Source: Longibacter salinarum
Lineage (GTDB): Bacteria; Bacteroidota; Rhodothermia; Rhodothermales; Salinibacteraceae
NCBI RefSeq assembly: GCF_002554795.1
Contig: NZ_PDEQ01000003.1
Span: 372,001-436,000, forward strand
DNA length: 64,000 nt
Direction: 5' to 3'
This document shows, one piece after another, positions 46,928-54,910 of the stretch. The notes beneath the pieces are model-generated. The model was given only the letters and a program-made list of their open reading frames with translations. It was not told the DNA's origin and made no database searches. The number at the start of each line of letters is the position of its first letter. Positions within the stretch are counted from its first letter, which is position 1. Position numbers and translations under genes: made by a program.

Positions 46928-48727
46928 ATGAAGCTTTTGTCTCGAGCCAAACTGGCGTTTCTCCTCATTGCGTTTGCCGTTTTTGCGAGCGGATGTAGTT
47001 CGTCGCGTCCGTACACGCTCGGCGCCCTAAAAACGGAAGATCCGGACCGCGAGCCGATTCCGGAGCCGCGCGAGATCGAGCAAAACTTCTACTGGGATCG
47101 CGTCGATCTGACGGTTTTCCATCAGCTGAAGAAGCCGCTGAACCTGGCGTGGACAGGTCGGAAAGCCGGCGCACTCGTCGGGATTGGCGATGGGGAGACG
47201 CAAGCCGATAACGTGAATGCGTTCGATGAGCCGCCGCGGTCGAGCTGGTGGACGCCTCGGCACTATTATCGTCCGATGACAGCCGAGGAATTGGCGATCG
47301 GGCCGAACACAGATGGTCGTACGGAGGCTGGACCCGATACGAGTGGGACATGGACGATCTGGAGGGGAAAGTCGGTCGGGGCGGCATCCGGCTTTTTTAT
47401 CCAGGACGCGCGCGGGGTGCGCTACCTGCTCAAGTTTGACAAGCCGTCCTATCCCGAGCTTGCTTCGTCAGCGGAGGTCATTTCGACGAAAATCTTGCAT
47501 GCGGCCGGATATCATGTCCCAGAAAATACAATTGCGCATGTGCATCCGGAGCAGATCGAGATTGGCGAAGGGGCGACCGTGCAGGACGGAAACGATCGTC
47601 GGCCCATGCGCCCCGACGACGTCACCTCCGTGCTTGAGGGACAGCCACGCCGCGATGACGGCAAAGTACGTGTTATGGCGAGCCGGTTCGTGGACGGCCA
47701 CGTGCTGGGGCCGTGGAATTTTCGCGGTCGGCGCGACGACGATCCCAACGACCGCGTGCGCCATCAGGACCGCCGCGAACTGCGGGGGCTTCGCGTGATC
47801 AGTGCCTGGCTAAATGACACGGATCGCCGTGCTGCCAACACGCTCGCCGTGTACACCGACGAGCGATACATCAAGCACTACGTGCAGGATATGAGTTCGA
47901 CGCTCGGGGCGAACACGGGCTCGCCGCACCGACCGATCCACGGACAGGCGTACATGATCGATCATCGGCTCATTCCGCAGGCGCTCGTCAGTTTCGGGTT
48001 GTTTCGGTTCCCCTGGTGGGAATACGATCCTTCGGCCGCGTTTCCGTCCGTTGGATACTGGCGCTCCGATGTTTTTCGCCCGGACGAGTGGGTACCCACG
48101 TATCCGAATCCCGCCTTCGAAAAGCTGACACGCCGGGACGCGTTCTGGGGCTCGAAAATCGTCACCGCGTTCTCCGATGACGACCTTGCCGCCATCGTGC
48201 AAACGGCCGAGATGTCGAATCCGGAAGCGGAGGCGTACCTCCTGCGTGTTCTCCAGGAGCGGCGCGACAAGACCGGGCGGTACTGGTTTCGCCGCATTGC
48301 GCCCCTCGATCGATTCCGCGTGTCGCAAGACTCCGGCTCTGCACTCCGGCTAGCATTCGACGACCTGGCCGTCGAGCGGGGAATGGAGATGGCCGATGCC
48401 GTGGCCTACCGGTACACGATCCGGCATGACGGGACGAAGCTCGATCATGGGATGGTCAGCGAGCGATCGGTTGGACTCCGAGTTGGGGAGAAAACGATCA
48501 ATGAATGGCTGGATGAGCAAAACCTCACCAATCCAGATCATCGCGTCGTAAGGGTCGATCTTGCACCAGAATACCGGTCAGGGGACGACGTGCTGCGTCC
48601 GTCGGAAGTGCAAGTGTTCGTCTACCTTCCTGCCACGCCAACGCGTCCACTCGATGTCGCATCCGTGTTCAGCCGCGACGATATTGATCCGCACGCGCCC
48701 CGGGTTGTGGGGCTGCGTCGAAAGTAA
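46928..48727 (+). CDS. Envelope lipoprotein with HipA/Fam20-like kinase motifs
   Basis: About 599 residues from the ATG at 46928. The lipoprotein signal (LAFLLIAFAVFASGC) has its Cys at 23. A kinase-like core follows: Gly-rich SGFFIQDARGVRYLLKFDKP (Lys near 169), an acidic alpha-C-like helix (YPELASSAEVIST), a hinge-like ASRFVDGHVLG, the D-x4-N catalytic motif in AWLNDTDRRAAN (Asp 299, Asn 304), and the metal Asp in HYVQDMSSTLGAN (321). This matches HipA-type and secreted Fam20-like kinase folds. The assignment is by motif only. It is tied to the barrel gene upstream, so periplasmic or surface phosphorylation is a possible role. Confidence 0.65.
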   Translation: MKLLSRAKLAFLLIAFAVFASGCSSSRPYTLGALKTEDPDREPIPEPREIEQNFYWDRVDLTVFHQLKKPLNLAWTGRKAGALVGIGDGETQADNVNAFDEPPRSSWWTPRHYYRPMTAEELAIGPNTDGRTEAGPDTSGTWTIWRGKSVGAASGFFIQDARGVRYLLKFDKPSYPELASSAEVISTKILHAAGYHVPENTIAHVHPEQIEIGEGATVQDGNDRRPMRPDDVTSVLEGQPRRDDGKVRVMASRFVDGHVLGPWNFRGRRDDDPNDRVRHQDRRELRGLRVISAWLNDTDRRAANTLAVYTDERYIKHYVQDMSSTLGANTGSPHRPIHGQAYMIDHRLIPQALVSFGLFRFPWWEYDPSAAFPSVGYWRSDVFRPDEWVPTYPNPAFEKLTRRDAFWGSKIVTAFSDDDLAAIVQTAEMSNPEAEAYLLRVLQERRDKTGRYWFRRIAPLDRFRVSQDSGSALRLAFDDLAVERGMEMADAVAYRYTIRHDGTKLDHGMVSERSVGLRVGEKTINEWLDEQNLTNPDHRVVRVDLAPEYRSGDDVLRPSEVQVFVYLPATPTRPLDVASVFSRDDIDPHAPRVVGLRRK

Positions 48728-48845
48728 CGCCAACAGGTGGTGTTCAGGTCGGGCTGACGTCGGAGAAACCTTTTGGCTCGTGTAAACCGTTTTAGTTTTC
48801 TCTACGGGGTTTTTGACTCCAGCCGTCTGATTCATTACCGCCATT

Positions 48846-51761
48846 ATGGCTCGTCTCCTCGCCTCACTTCTCGGTTTGCAAAAAGGGGAGCGGAAAATGG
48901 CGCTGTTAATGGCAGCGTATCATTTTCTGTTGCTCGTCATCCTCTATTTGCTCAAGCCCGTGCGGGACAGTCTGTTTCTCGCGGACCGAGGGCCGGCGGA
49001 GCTTCCGTACGTTTTTATTTTGACGACCGTCATGGTCGTCCCAGTCGTCATTTTGCACACGCGGCTTGGTCAATCGATGCGGGTTGGGCGACTGATTGAC
49101 GGGGTAACGCTGTTTCTGGCAGCGAATCTTGTCGGTCTCTACTGGTTGGTCGCGCTCGAGACGGCCTGGGCGCCGTACATTCTGTATGCCTGGGTCAGCA
49201 TTTTCAGTTTACTGGTTACCTCGCAGTTCTGGCTTCTGGCCAACGCCATCTTCGGGGCCTCGCAGGCGAAACGAGTTTTTACCGTACTCAGCGCGGGCGC
49301 GATTCTGGGAGCTATTGTCGGTGGGGAAGCGACGGGGCTGCTGGTCCGTACGGCCGGCATCGATAGTCACGCACTGCTGTTCATTGCGGCTGCTATGCTC
49401 GTTGGCTCCGTCGCTATGAGCCGATGGATTCGACAGCAGCACCAGGCGCGCGGGGGAGCTGTACAGGTCGCGGGATCAAATGAGGAGGTTCCGTTCTCTG
49501 GCGATGAGGCATCGGCCGACGCGCACGCCGACGACACAGATGCGTCTCCGGTTGAGGATGAGGATCCGACTGAGACAGCCGAGAAGCATGAGGCCTCGTC
49601 GCGCCTGTCCGCCCAAATGTCCGGCAGTTGGAAGGCGTGGTCGATCATCCGCAGTTCGCGCCACCTCCAGTTGATCGTCGGAGTGATCGCTGTCATGGTG
49701 ATCACGTCGACCGTGGTGGATTTTCAGTTCAAAACCGTCGCAGCGCAGGCGTTCGCGTCTGAAGATGCACTAACCTCGTTCATGGGACGATTCTATGGGC
49801 GCGTGAGTCTCGTAGCTCTCGTCGTACAGTTCTTCATCGCTCCGCGATTTATTCGCATTCTCGGCATTGGGGGAGCTCTGTCTATTCTGCCGATTGCCCT
49901 CGCGGGTGGAACCGTGGCGATGATCCTCGTTCCGGGGCTGGTCGCTGGTGTGCTGATTCGAGGGGCGGACCAGACGCTCAAGCACTCCATCGACAAGACG
50001 GGGCGAGAGCTTTTATTTGTGCCGGTGTCACTGGAGAAGAAGAAGCAGGTGAAGGTGTTTGTCGACCTGTTTGTGGATCAGGGTGCACAGGGGGTGGCGG
50101 GTGCACTACTCCTTCTCCTTACGACCGTTCTAAGCTTCTCCGTGTCTGAGCTCGGATGGGTCGTCGGGTTCCTTCTTGCGGGTTGGGGCGTGCTGGCATA
50201 CCTCGCCCGCCGCACGTACATCCACGAGTTTCGTAAACGTCTCCGTGCGCAGGAGGACACAGAGTCTTCTGATGAGGCGACGCCCGTATCGGAGACACTC
50301 GATGAATTGCTCGAGTCTCTCTGCAGCCGCAACGAACGCGAGACGCTCGCTGCGCTGGACCAGCTGGAGCATGGCGACGAAACCGTTCCGATTGACGCGC
50401 TCGTGTGCCTGCTCGATCACTATTCGCCGACGGTGCGGGAGCAGGCCATTCGCGTCTTACGGGTGCGTACGATCGAGGGGCTGGGGTCGGAGGTTGTGGA
50501 GGCGCTGACGGACCCCAACCCAGACGTTCAGTTGGAGGCGGCGCGGTACCTGTACTGTCAGAGCGGTGAGCGTATTGACCGGTTGCAGGAGGCGCTGGCG
50601 CACGATGACGTACGTATCCGCGCGGCGGCCGTTGGGCTGATTGCGGAAGAGGGCGGGCCGGACGCGTATCGTCTCATTACCGAGGCGACGCTCCGGCAGC
50701 TCCTCGATGTCCCAGGAGAGGCCGGCGAGGACGCCCGTACTCATGTGGCTCGCATCCTTGGTGTTCTCAATCGGTCGTATCGCATTGAAATGTTGCACTC
50801 CCTTCTGTTCGATGATTCCGATCAGGTGGTTGAGGCCGCGATTCGTGCCGCTGGACGCAGCGAAGAGAGAGCCTTCGTGTATCCGCTGTTGGTGCGTTTG
50901 AAAGAAGAACGTTTTGAAGGCGTCGCCCGTGAGGCGTTGTCTCGTTTTGGTGAGCGGGTGCTGGGTACACTCTACGATGTGATGGTTGACGACCGCGTCA
51001 ATTTAGATGTTCGCGTACAGGTCCCGCGCATTTTGACCGAGCTCCATAACAACCTGGCGGTGACGGTTCTTGTCACCGCTCTCCGTGATGTACCGATTCC
51101 AGTTCAACACGCCATTGTCCGTGCCCTCAGTCGGCTTCACGCGTCCGGGTACGACTCGTTCGCGTTCGACGACATCGCGGAGGCGATTCGTAGCGAAATA
51201 CGGTACTATGCAGCCCTCGGACAGGTCGTCCACATGATGCTTCGGACGGACCGCGACGCGGTGGGAGATGTCGAACTGTCGGATGTCCGAGGGGCGCGGG
51301 AGCGGAGCTTAGAGCGTATCTTCCGTCTCCTTGGACTGCAGTACGATCAGCGGGACGTGTACGACGCGTATCTCGGGCTTACGAGTGACGACCGGACGCT
51401 CCGCTCAAGTGCCATCGAGTTCGTCGATAACCTGGTGGACTACTCCACGAGCCGAATCTTGCTGCCGTTGCTCGACGATCCGGAGGGAAGGAAGGCATTG
51501 GAATATGGCCAACGATTTTTCGACCTGAACCTTCGGACTCCCTCCGATGCACGCGCCTTTCTTCAAGAGGTCGACAATCCGAGACTAGAGGGGTCTGAGT
51601 CGTCGGACCGCGGGGACATGTCTCCACCCGATCGAGGCGTGAGTCAGAGCGTCCAAGGACGTACATCCGGGTTTTTCGGGCAGGATGAGTCAACTGACGG
51701 CGTCGATGGTATCCCGCAGCGGCGCGCTCCGACGTCCGAGGGTATGTCGGATGCTTCGTGA
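48846..51761 (+). CDS. Npt-type nucleotide-transporter-like membrane protein with HEAT repeats
   Basis: A 971-residue fusion. The N-terminal ~450 residues carry about ten to twelve hydrophobic segments of the MFS/ATP:ADP-antiporter-like family (AAYHFLLLVILYLLKPVRDS, SLFLADRG, SLEKKKQVKVFVDLFVDQGA). The C-terminal ~450 residues are helical repeats of HEAT type (DALVCLLDHYSPTVREQAIR; EALTDPNPDVQLEAARYLYC; RIRAAAVGLIAEEG; RDVPIPVQHAIVRALSRL) ending in a charged tail. The substrate cannot be told. The soluble HEAT part should face the cytoplasm. The gene follows the kinase-like lipoprotein by 118 bases. Confidence 0.78.
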   Translation: MARLLASLLGLQKGERKMALLMAAYHFLLLVILYLLKPVRDSLFLADRGPAELPYVFILTTVMVVPVVILHTRLGQSMRVGRLIDGVTLFLAANLVGLYWLVALETAWAPYILYAWVSIFSLLVTSQFWLLANAIFGASQAKRVFTVLSAGAILGAIVGGEATGLLVRTAGIDSHALLFIAAAMLVGSVAMSRWIRQQHQARGGAVQVAGSNEEVPFSGDEASADAHADDTDASPVEDEDPTETAEKHEASSRLSAQMSGSWKAWSIIRSSRHLQLIVGVIAVMVITSTVVDFQFKTVAAQAFASEDALTSFMGRFYGRVSLVALVVQFFIAPRFIRILGIGGALSILPIALAGGTVAMILVPGLVAGVLIRGADQTLKHSIDKTGRELLFVPVSLEKKKQVKVFVDLFVDQGAQGVAGALLLLLTTVLSFSVSELGWVVGFLLAGWGVLAYLARRTYIHEFRKRLRAQEDTESSDEATPVSETLDELLESLCSRNERETLAALDQLEHGDETVPIDALVCLLDHYSPTVREQAIRVLRVRTIEGLGSEVVEALTDPNPDVQLEAARYLYCQSGERIDRLQEALAHDDVRIRAAAVGLIAEEGGPDAYRLITEATLRQLLDVPGEAGEDARTHVARILGVLNRSYRIEMLHSLLFDDSDQVVEAAIRAAGRSEERAFVYPLLVRLKEERFEGVAREALSRFGERVLGTLYDVMVDDRVNLDVRVQVPRILTELHNNLAVTVLVTALRDVPIPVQHAIVRALSRLHASGYDSFAFDDIAEAIRSEIRYYAALGQVVHMMLRTDRDAVGDVELSDVRGARERSLERIFRLLGLQYDQRDVYDAYLGLTSDDRTLRSSAIEFVDNLVDYSTSRILLPLLDDPEGRKALEYGQRFFDLNLRTPSDARAFLQEVDNPRLEGSESSDRGDMSPPDRGVSQSVQGRTSGFFGQDESTDGVDGIPQRRAPTSEGMSDAS

Positions 51762-52126
51762 CGATCCACGGAGCGAAATCTTAATCGGTCGATTGACAGG
51801 GTAATTTGGCCGATCATCTCTGATAAATAAAACGGAGTTCCTTGGGGTAAGGATGCCGTGAGTAGGAGGCCGAGTACCCTTTATATTCATCGGCATATTG
51901 CTCGTCTCCCGTCTGTGACCGTATATTCGTGTACGCAGATGTAGGAACGCTGACATCGATCGACATCGTCAATCTTGTCGATGAGTGCAATGATAACATT
52001 TTCCTGCAGCGTGAGTATGAAATCAATATCCGAGACCACGGAGACGATGTGTCATCTCGGACCTCGTAGCGTGATTATGGCTACGGTAAAAATTTGTAAG
52101 AACATTATTTAGCCCTGTGTTGATTT
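51762..52126. promoter_or_regulatory. AT-richer upstream region of the S24 repressor gene
   Basis: A 365-base gap, clearly more AT-rich than its neighbours, with no supportable gene. It contains imperfect dyads: CATCG-TCAATCTTGT-CGATG (51964-51983), and TCCGAGA with TCTCGGA (52029-52061). These could be operators for the adjacent S24 regulator, but no direct evidence is visible. Confidence 0.4.
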
Positions 52127-52843
52127 ATGCCAGTATCAACGCACAAACCGCCCCGTCCAATTGCCGAGGTTCGCGAAGAGACGCGCACGTGGCTCAATCA
52201 CGTTTGCGATGAGCACTTCGGTGGCAACGTTCGCCGTATGGCGACTTCGCTGGGGTACGACGATGCAGGACGTAGTAAACTAGATCGGATCCTCAAGGGG
52301 AAGACGATCAAGATTGACTCTGAACTGCTCGTCGACGTGAAAGACTTTCTCCGAGAACAGGATATTGAGTTTTTAGAGCCTGGCTCACCGTACTCGGACC
52401 CTGACGCCGATCAGCATAATCTGTCCCTCACGTTCTGCAGCATTGAAGTTGTTCGTCGGAACGGGACGTATGTCGCAGAACGAATGGAGAAGGGGCGGTA
52501 TCACGTCGACCCGGCCGAGGTGAACGATACGGATGTCACCGGAGACGACCTGTTCGTTATTCCTGTGGAAGGGGACTCCATGGATCCAGAGTTTCGGTCG
52601 GGTGACCGTCTGATCATCCAATCCGTATCCACGCCAGATTATCAGTTTATTCCGGGAGACGGCGTGTATCTTTACCGCCTGGAGGAAAGCATTCAGATCA
52701 AACGCCTCATGCGCAAGCCAAAACGCATCGTTCAGGTCGTTCCTGCAAACGCAAAGTACGAGTCGTACCAGATCCAAACGGATGATGCAGAGGTTGACAT
52801 CGAAATCCTCGGACGGGTTTGGGCGCGAGTGAAGAGGTACTAG
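52127..52843 (+). CDS. S24/LexA-like HTH repressor
   Basis: A 238-residue regulator. The N-terminal ~85 residues hold a helix-turn-helix (VRRMATSLGYDDAGRSKLDR). The C-terminal peptidase domain has the catalytic Ser in VEGDSMDPEFRSGDRL (Ser 151) and the Lys in EESIQIKRLMR (Lys 192). The linker shows no Ala-Gly or Cys-Gly bond of the kind cleaved in LexA or CI repressors, so self-cleavage is doubtful. It could be a phage-derived or damage-responsive repressor. No phage genes surround it. Confidence 0.82.
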   Translation: MPVSTHKPPRPIAEVREETRTWLNHVCDEHFGGNVRRMATSLGYDDAGRSKLDRILKGKTIKIDSELLVDVKDFLREQDIEFLEPGSPYSDPDADQHNLSLTFCSIEVVRRNGTYVAERMEKGRYHVDPAEVNDTDVTGDDLFVIPVEGDSMDPEFRSGDRLIIQSVSTPDYQFIPGDGVYLYRLEESIQIKRLMRKPKRIVQVVPANAKYESYQIQTDDAEVDIEILGRVWARVKRY

Positions 52844-52946
52844 CGCCGAGTTGTTCTCGCTACAATCGAATAATCGGTCCGCTCGAGGAGTACGCATTTC
52901 GTATAGGAAGCCCCACCGCCGCTTGCACGGTAAACGTGCTTTCTGG

Positions 52947-54473
52947 TTATGCGTTACGAACCGCCTCCGTAAGTTCGGCCAGAGCCTCTTCGCGCCGCCG
53001 CTGAGACTGGTCGGCTTCGTGGAGTGTCGGTGACGCGACGCGATCGCCACATTCAGCCGGTGTGAGTGGGCACCGCTCGCACGTCAGGTTCACATCAAGC
53101 TGTGGGATGTCGTCGTCGTTCCAAAAGCGGACGTGTCGTTTGAAGTCGTCATTGATCAGAAAGCCCAGCGAGACACACGAGTTCGTCGTGGGCTGAAGAG
53201 CGAGCGGCCGCGCAGACGAGAGCACAAAGAATTCTGCATCGTCGTTCAGGTAATACGACCGCTGTGCTCGAATCCGGGGCTCCACGCTCGGCTGCATGCT
53301 GGTCGTACCATTGTGCTGTTCGCCAGAGAGGCGATGAAGAAGGCGCATCGCCGGCCAGCGACGACAGTAGTGCTCGCGAAGGCCAATGCCGTGCGGCACC
53401 GGGACCTGCGACATATTCAGCAGCTTCGTCAGCTTGAAGTCCGACGACCCGGCCTCGTGGTGGAACCGCATAAAGAAGATGTCTTCGAGGCCGAAGAAGC
53501 GAGGCACGAGTTCGGTGAGCCGATAGTAAAACATCTCCGGCGTTGCGTCGAACCGGGCCATGCATGTTCGAAGCGCATCTGGATCCCAGGTGGAAGTCGA
53601 AAATATGCTCTTCAGGTGATCCAGTAGCGGGTCCCGATCGATGAGGAGAGCGCCTGCGAAATACGAGGCGCGAAAGTTATTCAGCACCTGTTCGTAGCTT
53701 TCGACCTTTAGCCACGATGACGTTCGCGCGCGCTCCTCGACATCCATGATGCAGTACCCGATCTCCCGCGCATAAATGAACGCCCGCTGGATGTCCATCA
53801 AATCCCCGTTCAGCAGAAGCGTCGGCTGGTCGCCCTCGACGAAAACGGACCGAAAGTCTGATAGCTCGGGATGATCCGGAAGCGTCTCCAGATCGATATC
53901 GTAACCATACTCGTCCACCAGCACCGCATACAGGGCTTCGTGCGGGATCGACGTGCCGGGCGCCCACTCCTTGGTTCGCCGGTAGTCTTGCGCCAATTCC
54001 TCGAGTTCCTCGAAGTAGTTGCCGTGTAGCTGCTGATACGACCGCAGGGCCGCGAAGAGGAAGTGCTCCACCTGCATGTCGTACGTCCGCCCGATCTCCA
54101 GGAAGGTCCGGATCAGGGCGCCCGCTCGTGACGGCCGATCCGAGACGAGGGCAAACACGTCCTGAGGCTCAAGTCCGAAGACATCGAAGGGGAATTCCTG
54201 TATGAACGTGGAGGAAAACACCTCTTTGATTGGGTCGAGTTCATCCGTCACGTGCATCGATACCAAATCGTCGTACGTGACCCCGAGCGCATCTGCCAGA
54301 TCGATGATCTTATCCGGTTTCGGATACTTTTTGCCCTTCTCGATCTCGCTGAGATAGGAAATGCTGAGGCCGGAATCCTCGGCGATTTCCTTGAGGGATG
54401 CGCCACGATCCTGTCGAAGCGTGCGGAGCTTCAGGCCGAGGATGAAGCGGAGATTCTCACTACTGACAGCCAT
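52947..54473 (-). CDS. RamB/ScfR-like transcriptional regulator
   Basis: About 508 residues from the ATG at 54473. It has an XRE-type helix-turn-helix at residues 11-70 (LRTLRQDRGASLKEIAEDSG, LSISYLSEIEKGKKYP), a DUF955/ImmA-IrrE-like middle with AREIGY (235-240) where HExxH would be, and a C-terminal domain with the Cys motif LTCERCPLTPAEC of short-chain fatty acyl regulators. RamB-type proteins control glyoxylate-bypass genes in actinobacteria. Here the divergent aceB-aceA genes and AGCGAA repeats support the same role. The ligand is unknown. Confidence 0.85.
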   Translation of the reverse strand: MAVSSENLRFILGLKLRTLRQDRGASLKEIAEDSGLSISYLSEIEKGKKYPKPDKIIDLADALGVTYDDLVSMHVTDELDPIKEVFSSTFIQEFPFDVFGLEPQDVFALVSDRPSRAGALIRTFLEIGRTYDMQVEHFLFAALRSYQQLHGNYFEELEELAQDYRRTKEWAPGTSIPHEALYAVLVDEYGYDIDLETLPDHPELSDFRSVFVEGDQPTLLLNGDLMDIQRAFIYAREIGYCIMDVEERARTSSWLKVESYEQVLNNFRASYFAGALLIDRDPLLDHLKSIFSTSTWDPDALRTCMARFDATPEMFYYRLTELVPRFFGLEDIFFMRFHHEAGSSDFKLTKLLNMSQVPVPHGIGLREHYCRRWPAMRLLHRLSGEQHNGTTSMQPSVEPRIRAQRSYYLNDDAEFFVLSSARPLALQPTTNSCVSLGFLINDDFKRHVRFWNDDDIPQLDVNLTCERCPLTPAECGDRVASPTLHEADQSQRRREEALAELTEAVRNA

Positions 54474-54657
54474 GCGAGAGAGAAAGTGCGAGGGAAAAGA
54501 GGGGGGAGAGAAGGGGCGAGTCCCGAGCGGTACGAATGGATCACCTCGGTGGAGCGGGAAGCGCATGCGATAAATCGGCGGGCATACGAGCCTACATGCA
54601 CCGGCAACCCATATCTCAGGCCTTGTGCGCCTTCATATCTATATGGAGCCAAAATCG

Positions 54658-54739
54658 TTCGCTGTGAGCGAAATTAAATGAAGCGAATGTGAAGAAACAG
54701 CTTCAGCCAACGAAATTATATCAGCAGCGAAATTTCGCT
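54658..54739. promoter_or_regulatory. AGCGAA/TTCGCT half-site cluster, candidate operator
   Basis: Within 82 bases the half-site AGCGAA or its complement occurs five times, plus one AACGAA. TTCGCT-GTG-AGCGAA (54658-54672) is a perfect inverted repeat. AGCGAA stands at 54682-54687, AACGAA at 54709-54714, and AGCGAA-AT-TTCGCT (54726-54739) is a perfect 14-bp palindrome. It lies between the RamB-like gene and aceB, and the last half-site overlaps the putative aceB -35. This is a likely binding array for the adjacent regulator. Confidence 0.65.
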
Positions 54740-54767
54740 TGACAGCCACGCGGCCTTCACGTAGTAT
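54739..54767 (+). promoter_or_regulatory. Candidate aceB promoter
   Basis: TTGACA (54739-54744), a 17-base spacer and TAGTAT (54762-54767) form a sigma-70-like arrangement about 145-170 bases upstream of the malate synthase ATG. Its first base is shared with the distal TTCGCT half-site. TAGTATTTG also partly recalls the Bacteroidota -7 motif. Confidence 0.5.
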
Positions 54768-54910
54768 TTGCATACCATCAAGTCTGCCGGGACACCCCGC
54801 GTCAGCGACGCCTATTCGGAATGGAAGCGGTTCCGGGTGAATGTCTGCTGGCACATGGGCGCACTCCCGGGCCCTTTCGCCGCCCTTTTTCTATCCAAAG
54901 CAGGTACGAC

